A DNA stretch of 64,000 bases from Liolophura sinensis (GCF_032854445.1 NC_088304.1:6459704-6523703), one strand, 5' to 3'; shown: positions 1-10,897, counted from the first letter of the stretch. Numbers and translations: made by a program. Notes: generated by a model not told the origin, from the sequence alone.

Positions 1-13
1 CGGCCATCTGCAG
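1..13 (+). CDS. zinc-finger gene exon (3' tip only)
   Basis: Only the last 13 bases of this exon are in the window. The final codons read G-H-L-Q, followed by a gtgatg donor at 14. Joined in phase 0 to the exon at 169 (V-H-S-G-E-R-P) they complete an H-x3-H pair directly before the canonical inter-finger linker. That match is the reason for accepting so short a piece. Confidence 0.6.
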
Positions 14-2650
14 GTGATGTACCTTCCTAACTTACGTCAAGAGATTTACCAGGTAGCTGGCACTCCACTTACAATTCTGAACTTTACAAAGAGGAAAATT
101 CTCTTTATCACAGGTCTAAGCAAACTCAAATAAATAAATTAATTGACATGACATGTGTCTAACCACAGGTTCACAGCGGAGAACGGCCGTACAAGTGTGT
201 ATACTGCAGTAAGGCATTCACCGCCTCCAGCATCCTACGGACCCACATCCGCCAGCATTCCGGCGAAAAACCATTTAAGGTAAGTCACTGTGATCTACTC
301 CCAAGATACAGGCGTACAGATGTCTTGCATTCATCCCTCAGAGAACTTGTAATGACCAGCATCCTTTTAAACCGATTCTAATTTATATTTATTGCGAATC
401 GAAAGTTGTTAACTGTGCAATTTGGCATAAGCGTCGTTTTATGCTTCGGCATAGGTTTCCTGACACACTTTTTAAAGGGCCGCGATGTAATAATATACAT
501 TAAGTAAATGTCATTGGTTTTAATTTTTTGTAAGCTAAATAAAACATAAAAGACTACAGCATACAGAGTAAAACGAAAGCAGCAACGACAGTACATACAT
601 GACAGTTCATGGTGACACGTAACAGGTGAATGGGTTACATAGTACGGCAACTTATACGCCCTCTGCTGCTATGGTGGCAACAGAATTAGGTTAAAAACTG
701 CAAGTTCTGTTTAAAATAAATTAAGAACTTTATGAGTAGTCGATATTTGAATACACGGGAACATCAGTAGTAAGCTGCTACTATTTACGCATTAGAATAA
801 AACTCAAACTGACTTAAACTGACAAGAGCCTGTATTTCATCGGTTACTCGTGATCATTTACATTTACCGACTACAACACTATTACCCCTGGTGGCTTCCC
901 GGATTTTCCTCTCTATCATGTACTATTTCATATTGTTACAGAAGACACAAATGAACTATAAGCAGGAAAATTGTAAATGTCAACTGGTAGTAAGGTTAGA
1001 TTCCAACAGTGTGTTTTAGAGAGAGTACATAGTTGGTGATCTTTTGCTCCGTCACGTGTGTTGATGTAATGATTAGGTTAAGTAACAATATTAACTAAGG
1101 TTATGAATCAGTATCAACTTAAGAATCGCCTGTGGAGACAAAAGGTATATCGCACTTCCCCTTCTGTTTGACCTCAGGGAGCTGTCGTTGGGTAACATCT
1201 TTCAAGTTTTACATTTCTGTTTCTTCTTTGTTTCAGTGCAAATTCTGTGGAAAGGCTTTTGCCTCACATGCAGCACATGACAGTCACGTGAGGCGGACGC
1301 ACGTGCGAGATAAGGCCTTCTCTTGTAAAGTATGCGACCTTGACCTTCCCACCCAAGCTGACTGGAAATTGCACCAAAGGAAACATGCCGGTAAGCCATG
1401 GTGTTCAACAGTTCCAAAATATGTGACACACCTATAATAGGACACCTAACTTCCCATCTAAACAAGCCGGTTTCAAGCTGTGTAGAAACACTCAATTCCT
1501 TGCCGTCACATTACAGTGCTTGTGAACTACCTCTTCGCTTTATGAGCACCACTATACAGAAGGTGTGACGTATTACACAAAAGAAGAAAGGAGCACAATG
1601 CTTGGACTGACCGGTTCTAGGCGGGTTATGTTTCCCATGAAAAGTTTTGACACCCAGAATGAGCATACGGTCAAAACTCTGGTTGACCCGGTGTCATTAA
1701 ATTCTGATTGAGTTGAACGTCATACCTGGTGCCTTCGACATGATATTCCAGAGAGGCAGCACCAAAATCTCCACATAGGGCCCTGTCTGCTAAAAGGAGG
1801 AACCGTGGTGACAAAGACTGAAATACTGTTTAAAGTACCCGTCAACTATCAGGCCTCAATAACTACTCGTCAACCATCAGGCCCCTATAACTACCCGTCA
1901 ACTATCAGACCCCAATATCTACTCGTCAACCATCAGGCTCCAATACCTACCCGTCAAACATCAGACCGCAATAACTACACGTCAAACTTCAGACCCCCAT
2001 AACTACCTGTCAAACATCAGACCCCTTTAACTACCCGTCAAACATAAGGCCCCTATAACTATCCATCAAACATCTCAATAGTCTCAATAACAACCGGTCA
2101 AATTTCAAGCCTCATCTCAAGCCGTCCAGTCTCAACTCCCACTAACTAACGTGAAACATCGGTTATTTATTTTGCTGATTTAGCATGTGCTCAGTTATTC
2201 TATGAGCTATTAATCATTCGAAATCCCAACCAGTTCAACGGTAGATGCCAATATGACAATAAACCGTTCAGTTTAAGTGTTCATCTACGTCAGCCGTAAA
2301 AAACATTAACACAAAAAACATTAACACAAAAAAACATTAACACAAAAGGAACAAAACAATGAATATCACAACCACTAACAAACTGTCCAAAATGTGTTAA
2401 AAATAAAGCCAGACTAAAGACTTAATTTATTTCGAACAGAATTTTAGTCCATGCCAATATTTAATATGTTTTAATGTGTTTAATTTTAGTGGGCAACAAC
2501 ATCTTCTCTTTCTTATATGTTTTATTCTTTAAATTTACAGAGCAGACATCAGGTGAAGGAAGATTTATTCACGGTGACGTCACACCAGAGTTCAATACAA
2601 ATCTGGGCGAAGCCATGTTTAGACCGGAAGACTGCATTCCGCCATATTGA
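1..2650 (+). CDS. C2H2 zinc-finger protein, 3' part of gene (four exons)
   Basis: The last four coding exons of a C2H2 zinc-finger gene, joining 1-13, 169-279, 1237-1390 and 2541-2650, all with GT..AG borders and matching phases. In order they encode the final His-x3-His of one finger, a linker HSGERPYKC, a full finger (C-x2-C, F, L, H-x3-H), linker HSGEKPFK, a finger with H-x4-H, and a fourth finger CKVC..H-x3-H. A finger-free tail of about 37 residues follows and ends at TGA 2648-2650. Such proteins are normally nuclear and bind DNA in a sequence-specific way. The N-terminal part lies outside the window, so the subfamily cannot be named. HSGE(R/K)P linkers between the first three fingers indicate a working tandem array. 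The third-to-fourth linker (VRDKAFS) is atypical. Confidence 0.85.
169..279 (+). CDS. zinc-finger gene exon (one complete finger)
   Basis: The exon is bounded by aaccacag before it and gtaagt after it. It has 37 codons in phase 0. It starts with the second His of the previous finger and the linker HSGERPYKC, then carries one complete finger (CVYC, F and L core residues, HIRQH) and the next linker HSGEKPFK. The finger sequence [20 protein letters not shown] is typical of tandem C2H2 arrays. Confidence 0.85.
280..1236 (+). other. intron of zinc-finger gene
   Basis: A 957-base AT-rich intron between the two finger exons. I see no repeat copy or coding signal in it; open frames on either strand look accidental. 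Confidence 0.7.
1237..1390 (+). CDS. zinc-finger gene exon (two fingers)
   Basis: Acceptor tttcag ends at 1236 and the donor gtaagc begins at 1391. The exon has 51 codons plus one base. It opens at the first zinc Cys (CKFCGKAF), so the exon junction falls exactly between linker and finger. The first finger ends H-x4-H (HVRRTH). The second is CKVC...HQRKH, with Leu in place of the usual aromatic residue. The CKFC opening follows GEKPFK of the previous exon without a break. Confidence 0.85.
1836..2080. repeat. 28-bp minisatellite, about 8-9 copies
   Basis: Tandem units of about 28 bases of the form cgtcaaacatcaggccccta followed by taactacc, with scattered substitutions. They lie in the last intron of the zinc-finger gene. 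The open frame across them is a by-product of the repeat. Confidence 0.85.
2297..2347. repeat. short tandem repeat, three units
   Basis: Three units of about 15 bases containing aaaacattaacac, differing in the length of the A run. In the last intron of the zinc-finger gene. Confidence 0.8.
2541..2650 (+). CDS. zinc-finger gene terminal coding exon
   Basis: Acceptor aaatttacag ends at 2540. With the one carried base the frame reads E-Q-T-S-G-E-G-R-F and runs about 36 codons to TGA at 2648-2650. It has no Cys/His pairs. It is a hydrophilic C-terminal tail ending ...EDCIPPY, with no domain I recognise. The phase match to the preceding exon supports it. The 3' UTR must follow. Confidence 0.7.
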
Positions 2651-3572
2651 AGGAAGCTGTTCTGAAATATTCTAGGCGTGTGTTCTGAACGGGATAAATC
2701 AAAGCCCTGTATCGCATACATTATATACTGTCGAAACAAGGAAGTGTAACCAACTTATCTCATCGGCTCTTATTTGAGTGATTAATTCAATGCTGGATAG
2801 TCAAGCATGGATACCAATGCTACACAAAGCATTAGAGTTGTTGTAGAAGGATTTGTATCATAAGTTATAGATTATCATGGGAGCATGTGAGTCTCGTAAT
2901 ATTAACCACGCCCCCACCCCACCTCCCGCGGGGGATTAGGGGAAGAAAGTTATTGTGTTGCAGAATGCTTGGTTCAATTCCTTTTCGTGTCTCTTGTGTT
3001 CATCCCCTAGTGATTAAGCAAGATGACGATCGCGAGGTCACCGTATATCACATAGAAACGCCAAACTTACCTTGGCTGTGTGATTAGTTGGAGCCCAATA
3101 TTTGGTGCTCACTACCGTATACATGAATGGCTGCGGATGAGGGTTATTTCTCCTTGTTGTTTGTTCAAAGTCCACCGAACAACATGATTTTCCTCGTAGG
3201 GGCAGATTAAAAATAAGTAACACCAAAAGAGCTTTTTAACTCTTCATAAAAATCGTTTTTAGTTATTCGTTATTTAATTATTTTTGCCGGATAAGATGAT
3301 TTCAAAACGTCACCTATCCTATAATGGATTATTTGAACCCTGTAAACCTCGCCACACTGCAAACACCTGAACTTTGGCCATTTCTAGATGTTCCCATTCA
3401 TTGAGGTGATCAAACATAATCCTTACTAGATCGCCATTGGTAAATACATTTTTTTAAATAAAAGACATATACCGGTATTTTAGAACGCTGACTCCACTCA
3501 TTTGTATTTGTATTTTGAAATGTGATGTTCATGATTACCTCCGCACATCTTTTTTTGCATGTCATGACGTAG

Positions 3573-3611
<39 letters not shown>

Positions 3612-5171
3612 TTTGTTAATGTTCTACAATTCAGTGATTGCTAATAGCCATATTGGGCTACCATTGGCTGTTGAATTTCACAGAGGAAATCCTTACACTA
3701 TCACGGGTACTCTATACATATGCTTTTTATTTCTCTTATTGAAATGTGAGTGGACACGAAATACTTTCTTGAAGCAATAGAGGCCTATAGTTAGTAGTTA
3801 CAAGTACAAACTTGTAACTTGTAAATTCAAATCAGATTTAGTTTATCTGTTCTTGTTTGAAGTCAAACAGTTCAACATGTGACTACTGACTAAAGGTCTC
3901 TAATACCATTGTTTCACCAACTGTAAATGAAGTGTGTATTCTAGGTTTATTAATCAATAATGTTATATAAAACATGTGAAGGAGGCTGTATTATGTTTAT
4001 ATAGACGACCTGGTGATCATTTGTGAATTATATCAAAATCCATTTGCGTGTATAATAATTTTGTTGTTGACACTTTTCAAATAAAAAAGAAACAGTTGAT
4101 AAAGACTGACAAGTGTCTGTTCGCTTTCTGCCATGCACCACAACAGTCAGCTGACAAAACCATCGAAGTTTCCATGAACGAAGCTTTTTCCCATTGAAAT
4201 CTAATCTGTTAAATTTAAAATAATGTTATGTTTTTGGGAGTGATTCTAGAATAGATTATGTTATAGCAACTTAATATCGACAACACAATCTGCCGTTACA
4301 CCAACAAATGTATTCTGTTAGAATAACACAACAAACCTGTAATATATAATATAATAGTATTAAACAATTCTTCCCGTTTTCTGCCAGCATAATCCTGACA
4401 GTTGTTGTATAAGTGTCGAATAAATAAATAAATAGTATTAGCTGTGGCCTAATTTATTTTGCTGTCAATCAGAAAACATAATATTCTGTCATACAGGTCA
4501 TTCTTTAGACTATAAGCTACATGTACTACGTAGATGTACTACACATGCAGATAACGGAGTGCACTATTGTGTTTACTTAGAAAAGGACGCGGGTTCGAAT
4601 CCAGTTCTCGCCGAATTTACCGCGGTTTTCAGTCAGAGGGTTTGTCAGAGAATGCGGTAAGATCATTACGGTAATTGAGTAAATGGCACAGGAAACCACT
4701 GCACCTTTCTAGATGCCAGAAAAATAAGTCGAGTCTTCCTATGCGCAGGATGCGGTAGGTGTATGGGTTTGTGGAGCTGAGATTGGAGGAGAAGGTAATG
4801 GTAAGTAGTCCTTCGCAGGGATGATCAGGTATGCATTATACTACTAAAAAGATAAGGGGTATTCTATGTCAGTAAGACATATCATATTCAAACATCGCTA
4901 AATAAACTAGTTATTGATACACTGGGACATCTGATCGTGAACAAACGTGGGCAATTAAGTTTTAACCCTAGTTTAAGCATTCGAACATATGTAAACATAC
5001 TCATAAGTTGTCACGCGAATCCCAGAATGCAGCCCAATCAGTTACACGTGCATATCATTCAAAACGTGGGCGCGTCGTGGACAGTCAAATTCACATTTAT
5101 ACGATCTAATGTTAGAGAAGCTAACACGAAATGGAAAATCCAATCCTTTTTAAACTTGTACAAAAATACAT
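2651..5171. other. 3' UTR and intergenic stretch
   Basis: After the zinc-finger stop codon there is AT-rich DNA without a supported gene. It includes a (TTTA)n microsatellite at 3573-3614. AATAAA hexamers at 3457-3462 and 4080-4085 could end the zinc-finger transcript; I cannot choose between them. A perfect tRNA B-box-like string near 4592 stands alone. Confidence 0.5.
3573..3614. repeat. (TTTA)n microsatellite
   Basis: About ten uninterrupted ttta units. It may be the tail of an old SINE, because SINEs in this window end in (aaat)n, but no SINE body is visible next to it. Confidence 0.9.
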
Positions 5172-5405
5172 GATAATTCAGATTTATTTAATGTGTGTTT
5201 TACGCCGTTCTCAAAAATATTTCACCTACACGACGGCGGTCAGTATTATGACGGGAGGAAACCGGGAAATTACAACAGCCTACAGCACTCGGTGGTCCCA
5301 GGCGGCCACCCATCCAAGTACTGGCCGAGCTCAACGTTTCTTAACTGCGGTGATCGAACGTGTTCCGGTGTTTTCAACGTGATTTGGCCGTAGGTGCGAT
5401 AATTC
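5172..5405 (-). mobile_element. 5S-rRNA-derived SINE with target-site duplication
   Basis: On the minus strand, the 5' part (5396 down to about 5275) resembles animal 5S rRNA: cctacggccaaatcacgttg at the start, then gttcgatcaccgcagttaag, tacttggatgggtggccgcc and gagtgctgtaggct at the end. This covers the 5S internal promoter region. It is followed by the tail that tRNA-headed SINEs in this window also carry (ataatactgaccgccgtcg ... gtaaaacacacattaaat). The element occupies 5180-5397 and is flanked by the 8-base duplication gataattc at 5172-5179 and 5398-5405, the mark of retrotransposition. Mismatches to 5S and the SINE tail show it is not a functional 5S gene. Confidence 0.85.
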
Positions 5406-6459
5406 CGATCGAACAGCTATGCATGTACATATAGCTACTGTGTTATTATAGCAGTTATCAGAGTAAACACTTTTGCCAGTTTGCAAAAAAAAATAAATTT
5501 GTTTTAAACACGTACTGGTTGGCCTTTTTTCTCTATTTTTATGTACATGAAAATGGTCTTGTCAAATTGTTCTGTCTGTGTCTGCCAATTAGTCCTTGGT
5601 ATCGATTTGATATCAGACAGCTTCTGTCCATCACAAAGCAACAACCTGAATCGCAATCCGACTGGAAACGGTTATTACCTACTTTCATGTTAATTTCATG
5701 AAGATTTCATTATGTTACATGTGATGGGAGCCTATCGGTTCCCCAACTGCATGGATCGTTTGCAACGATCCTTTCTCTATATTGATCGACCAGCAAATTG
5801 ACTTTGAATACTGAGGAGAATCCTAGGGTACTAGACCCTTTATACTTTTCATCATCACGCTAATACAGAGTTACGGAGTGAAAGGGCCTCGGTCTAAATT
5901 ATGCAGGAGCACTAATGCTGGCTATACACGAGAAGCCGTCCGAGTCCGTGGTTGCCAAAGACACAGTCATGATTTTTATCTTTTTATGCGGTTTGCTTGT
6001 TAATGACTTATAGGTGGGAACCTGTAAAAGCCGTACCTGGCAAGATAACGAGCACGGACTATCCCTTAGAGACTGTGGCTGCTGGAAGCGGGCCTTGCAT
6101 AATTGAGCTACATATATCTCTTCTTTCCACGGTCGGGTGAGGTTCTAAGACCACCCTGTCCTTGGGGAGCCAAGCTGTGCGCCTTTTAAACCCGGCTTCT
6201 ATTTCGCTGAAAAAAATAACACCACATGCAGTTCTAGCCTGGTTACATGCAAGGTGACGTGGATGCATATTCATGGCGTTTTGTAGTAAAAATTATTGAC
6301 AGTGAAATTTTAGACTCAGGAATATTTCAAAAGAGTCTTTCAGTCTCTAGGGCTATTTGGAGGCGCGGTCTCAATCGTGGTCTTAGGTAGTGAATTTGTG
6401 GATTTGCCCGCTTTCACCCTTCCTGGGGCCATTAAGACAATGATGGGGCTCTGGTGACC
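5406..6459. other. gene-free stretch
   Basis: No supported gene. The DNA between about 5860 and 6290 is more GC-rich than its surroundings and may be an old repeat, but I find no second copy in the window to prove that. Confidence 0.4.
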
Positions 6460-6619
6460 ATCATGGTATGTAGGAAATTTCGCCAGTAACTTGCCAAAGG
6501 TCGGTGGTTTATCCCGGGGCCATTGGTTTCTTGTATTACCTATAGGCTTAAAGTTTACCACCATCGTATAAGTGAAACTCTACTGAGTTTTGCATTAAAC
6601 AACAATCAAATAAATAAAC
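6460..6619 (+). mobile_element. SINE fragment, second family
   Basis: The body contains gccagtaacttgccaaaggt and gtggtttatcccggg, then accaccatcgtataagtgaa and the tail gcattaaacaacaatcaaat. The middle differs from the main SINE family but the 3' end is nearly the same. The upstream boundary is uncertain; related sequence may begin near 6330. Confidence 0.65.
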
Positions 6620-7048
6620 ATTTCACTCCAATAGGTACCTCTTCTATAAGTTGAGGTCACTTTCTGGTCAAGCTGTCCAGTGGGCATTAGGAAGACTATA
6701 CCAGGCCTTCAGGGTTGAGATATCGTAGTGAAACCCTAGCCGCTGTCTCGGGTTCTAATAAAGCTTTGTGTCAGAAGAACTGCCGGGTAGTTAGCCAGAT
6801 ACGGTAGCTTATCTCAGGATCTGTGTCGTTCCCCTTACCCACAAACTTTATAACTGTCACGGACGTAACGGAAATATATATCCACACCCCGCCCCAACCC
6901 ATAAATGTATACCAGGAATTTGTTGGACTTACACAAAGGGGTGTTTAGAATTCACCGAACACCTCAAATGCAAGCTAAATGGCTGAGGGTCAAGTCAACT
7001 GTAAGTATATTTATTTATTTATTTGATTATTTATTTGTTTTCTATATT

Positions 7049-7230
7049 CCAGCTCATGCTGGCTTCCTCTCCGGCCGTATGTGGGAAGGTCTAACAGCAA
7101 TTTGCGGATGGTCGTGGGTTTCCCCCGGGCTCTGCCCGGTTTCCTCCCATCATAATGTTGCTGACCGCCGTCGTATAAGTGAAATATTCTTGAGTACAGC
7201 GTAAAACACTAATCAATAAATCAAATAAAT
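7049..7230 (+). mobile_element. tRNA-SINE, 5'-truncated copy
   Basis: Matches the full-length element at 34220-34486 from ccagctcatgctggcttcct through gatggtcgtgggtttccccc to agtgaaatattcttgagtac and an A-rich tail. The tRNA-like head is missing. Confidence 0.9.
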
Positions 7231-7237
7231 TATATAT

Positions 7238-7306
7238 ATTTATTTATTTATGTGACAGGCGTTTTACGCCGTACTCACTAATGTTGCAATCATAAGACGG
7301 TGGTCT
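7238..7306 (-). mobile_element. SINE tail fragment, opposite orientation
   Basis: A short piece reading gcgttttacgccgtactcac on the plus strand, preceded by a (ttta)n tail. It faces the copy at 7049-7230 tail to tail. Confidence 0.7.
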
Positions 7307-7735
7307 TAATACATCTTTGATATCATATGTTACAAAACTTATCCCCTCCTTTTTGCCGTAACACTGCAGTGCGTGTGCACCGTCAAAGCCCTCCATTTAT
7401 TTCATAACAATACTGGTTTCACAATGATTTTGGTTTATAATCATGGCGGTGATGTGAGAAAACAAGTACTTGAATGGTTAAAGGGAGATAATTCAGTATC
7501 ACGTATTTCTCATTGCGACAACAGCAGTACAAGTTCAAGATTTCACTGTCTCGGCCATGGCAGAATAGCTTAGAGCGTACATGACAAGAATTACAGGATT
7601 TCAGAATGTGTATTGCAGTCCAGAATGACACCACTTATCGGGAGAATGTCAAGAAGTACCGAGTGAATAACAAGCATGGATTCCGGCCTCTATATGAACT
7701 GATACTGAGATCAATCCTAAAATTTGTCAGATTAA

Positions 7736-7863
7736 GTGATTGATGGATCGATTTTTTACTCAAAATTTTTTTCACCTGTACGATGATGGCTAGTTTATAC
7801 ATTCAGGTGGAGAAAACCATACCACCTACCTCTGGCAAGTTACTGGCGAACTTTCCCACATGT
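7736..7863 (-). mobile_element. SINE fragment, second family, minus strand
   Basis: The plus strand reads ctctggcaagttactggcga followed by actttcccacat, the complement of the diagnostic stretch of the second SINE family, plus a decayed tail with cacctgtacgatgatggc. Confidence 0.6.
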
Positions 7864-8206
7864 GACTTATGCCCCCTTCAACAGGCGTTAGACTGTGCAA
7901 ACTAATGTCGCGCGAACAGAGCTGCATGTTAGCTGGAAAATCCAGGATCTCAAATGGGTGTTCTAAGCGATTCCGTGCAACAAAAACGGAGACATTGTTT
8001 ACAGAGTGTAAATGTTTAATGTTCAGTTTCACTGAAGCAGAAAAAAAAGCATTAAAAGGTTTTCTCCGCCGTAAATGTACACGTTTTCTTCGCGGAGTAA
8101 ATTAGTGTTCTTTGAAGTGAAAAGATTTTCTCTTCGCTGTACACTCTTTTTCCGCGATGGAAAGGCTTTCATCAGCGATGCAAAGGTTTATTGTATGGCG
8201 TGATGT

Positions 8207-8515
8207 GGACGTTTCCTCCGCAGCACAAACGTTTTCTGCGCCATGCTGAAGCTTCATACGCGGTATAAACGTTTTCTACACCATGTAGAGGCTTCATCCG
8301 CGGTGTAAACGTTTTCTATGCAATGTAGAGGCTTCGTCCACCCTGTAAACTTTTCTACGCAATGCAGGGACTTCATCCGCGGTGCAAACGTTTTCTACGC
8401 CATGCAGAGGCTTCATCCACGGTGTAAACGTTTTCTATGCAATGTAGAGGCTTCATCCGCGGTATAAACTTTTCTACGCCATGCAGAGGCTCCATCCGTG
8501 GTGTAAATATTTTCT
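8207..8515. repeat. 40-bp minisatellite, about 7-8 copies
   Basis: Tandem units of about 40 bases: aaacgttttctacgccatgc followed by agaggcttcatccgcggtgt, with a few substitutions and single-base gaps. More decayed related units extend upstream to about 8040. The array lies just 3' of the sulfotransferase gene. Repetitive open frames across it are by-products. Confidence 0.9.
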
Positions 8516-8839
8516 CCGCAGTGGAAACCCATGTGCGCGACGACTGAAAATTTATTTTGGAATAATTATACATGTAACGCCATTTGTGGCAAGGGGGTTT
8601 CGTGTCGAAAACAAGCTTATGGAGTGTAACATTATGATTTTTTCGCATTTCTATGCGGCAATATTGTTGTTTCGATGTTCTTTATTTTATTGTTGAGACA
8701 TGACCTTGTCATCCAATGAAGGAATAGTAATTTATAATTATTGGTCATAAGCCTGGACAACAACTGACAGCAAAGCAAAATGGCGTTGTCATTGATTACA
8801 GTTACAAATTCAAAACTACATTTACACATAAAATCTATT

Positions 8840-9644
8840 TTAATTAGACTGGTAATTAGGAGGCGTTCTGTCTCTCAGTGAGACAAGGTTGTCTTTTAAG
8901 TGGGTTAAGTTTTGAACAGGAAGGTATCCAACTTTCTTGTAAATCTCGTGACACTTTTGATCCACGTACTTCGCCAGTTGCAGCGAAATGCGAGTCCGCC
9001 AGAACGAGGCTGTGAGGCTGGAGTTTTTACGCTGAGTCCCCATGAACGATTGCAGCTCTTCGTCAGTCTCCGCCTGTGTGTTAGCATGAATCCATTCCCT
9101 AACACTCTCCGGTAGAGGAGAGTTTACAAACTTATAGATTTGCGCAGTAATTACTTCCGGCCTCTCCGCCAGATCTTCATATAAAATTGTCATAATTCGG
9201 TCTGGGAATCGTCTTCTATACAATTTTACCGAATGAAAGTCTTTCAACATGGACTGACAGAGTTTTGTGACGTCCTCCAAAATGTCACCAGTCTTTTTGT
9301 AATTTCCAAAGTGATTCATTCTTGAGGATATTATTCCGCGTGGATCTCTCACAAGATGGACTACTTTCAAAGATGGCAAGCTATCCATCAAGTCGGAGAC
9401 GTCTGACATTCTAAATCGAATCGTTTTGATGACCCGGACTTTGCTTTCCTGACAGGCATATGTTGCTTCTTTTAAGCACTCAGGCTGCGTCTTCCCACAA
9501 GTTAGGAACTCCTTTGTTTTCGACCCTTCTTTCAAGAAAACGTCATAAAAATTTATCACCGAAATACTGTTGATGCTGCACGCGAGATAAGAACGTAGCA
9601 ATTGTTGGGCAAAGAGTGTGGCATTTTCAGCGACAGGAGCTGGG
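8840..9644 (-). CDS. sulfotransferase exon 2
   Basis: On the minus strand the acceptor tgtgttcatttcag ends at 9645. The first base, c, completes a Gly codon with gg from exon 1. This exon carries the 3'-PAPS motif LVRDPRGIISSR and the rest of the catalytic domain to TAA. An upstream in-frame ATG in the intron makes the raw open frame start at 9676; those residues are intronic. Confidence 0.88.
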
Positions 9645-10897
9645 CTGAAATGAACACAGAAGATCGGTTTAAACAAATTTTACCGTTTTCACTGCTGTAA
9701 TTTGTCTGGATGGTTAAATCATAAAACATCCAGCTTAGTCAAATCAGGAAAAGGTTAAACCTATAGGCGTCCGACATTCGTATACCACTCGTGCAGGGAC
9801 TCCAAAAGGTCCAATTCCATAACAATTTAAAACACCAATCTCCACAGGAATGTGCATGAAATAATATATAAATAGCTGAGATAATATTGGACCCACTTGC
9901 CCATCTTGTGTCAATTACCAAGGAAGGCCTTTGTCGTTGTAACTACATTTACAGGACTTACATAGCCCGGTCGGACAGTGCACTAATTACCTATATTACG
10001 TACAGATCCCTGTACCGCTCCCAATCTTACTAGTCACGATAAAAAAAAACTTGACATGACATTTTCATCTCGATCCTTCCCAATGTTTTGATATATATGT
10101 ACTGATGTCCCATGGTTTGTATCGAAATGACAAACGCTGCAACAGTAAAGCATCCTTTAAATAACTGTAATCCAACCTTTGATAATTTTATCAACAGTAA
10201 AGCATCCTTTAAATAACTGTAATAACTGTAATCCAACCTTTGATAATTTTATCCCTAATACAACATAAATGCATCAGGTTTTGAATTCTAACCTTCGGTA
10301 AAGTTCGAACTCGCTGTTCGAGAGATAATGTAAGAGGTTCGAATATGAAATGTGGCGAACGTCGCTTTGACTTCAAAAGTTCCAAAGGCTGGATTAAGGT
10401 AGAGGTGGATTTGTAAATATCGGTTTTGACATTTTTTGACCATGATAACTTGAGAATTCAGTGTAAACCATACATTTCCCTGTTCCTTTCTGTTATCTAT
10501 CATCTCACCGTCTGCTTGCTACTGTCTCAGGCGAGCGAAGTGCTCCGAAGTGCTCGATCTTGAATACCATCATTTTACACACTTACCCATTCGACTTTGC
10601 CACGTGCTTCATAAAGTTAGGATGTTTGAGGGCTCGTTCATAGATATGATATAGTGGCTCAAACACGTAAAACGCTTCTTTGTTGGAATCAAAAAGTTTG
10701 CCAGTGAAGGAACTACCGCCCCGCATGTAAGCTAGAATCAAGACCATTCGAGCCCCACCATAGCTGGATTCGTCCTTCTCAGAAAATAATAAAAACTGGT
10801 TCCGTCGGAGATGGTAACTTGAAATGCAAGCCAGAACTACAACAGAAAACGCCATTACCTCTGTAGTGTACATAGCAAAAGCGCGTGCGCAAGACAT
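8840..10897 (-). CDS. Carbohydrate sulfotransferase (CHST1-7-like), two exons
   Basis: Exon 1 is 10897-10587 and exon 2 is 9644-8840; together they give 371 residues ending at TAA 8842-8840. The family moves sulfate from PAPS onto sugar hydroxyls (often the 6-O of Gal, GalNAc or GlcNAc) in the Golgi. Residues 14-28 are hydrophobic, fitting the single signal-anchor of a type II Golgi membrane protein. The PAPS 5'-phosphosulfate loop is RGGSSFTGKLF (59-69), followed by FEPLYHIYER. The 3'-phosphate motif is LVRDPRGIISSR (201-212). Length and motif spacing fit the family. Met1 is chosen as the first in-frame ATG; Met9 or Met15 would keep the anchor. Substrate specificity and orthology cannot be set from sequence alone. 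Confidence 0.88.
9645..10586 (-). other. sulfotransferase intron
   Basis: A 942-base intron. It contains the direct duplication at 10141-10252 and nothing else I can identify. Confidence 0.8.
10141..10252. repeat. direct tandem duplication, about 52-60 bp
   Basis: The stretch aacagtaaagcatcctttaa ... ttgataattttatc occurs twice back to back. The second copy has an extra taactgtaa. In the sulfotransferase intron. Confidence 0.9.
10587..10897 (-). CDS. sulfotransferase exon 1
   Basis: It starts at ATG 10897-10895 and ends in phase 2 at 10587, followed by a perfect gtaagt donor on the minus strand. It encodes the signal-anchor and the 5'-PAPS loop RGGSSFTG. The raw frame hits a stop three bases into the intron, which supports the splice. 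Confidence 0.88.

Noticed and set aside
4592-4602. Perfect tRNA B-box-like string ggttcgaatcc.
   Set aside because: No A box at the right distance and no cloverleaf; at most a decayed SINE head.
5275-5396. Possible functional 5S rRNA gene on the minus strand.
   Set aside because: It continues into the SINE tail without a terminator, carries many mismatches to 5S and is flanked by a target-site duplication, so it is a SINE head.
8373-8648. Repetitive 91-codon minus-strand frame with repeated RMKPLH-type units.
   Set aside because: A by-product of the 40-bp minisatellite; the frame shifts between units, so no constraint on protein is visible.
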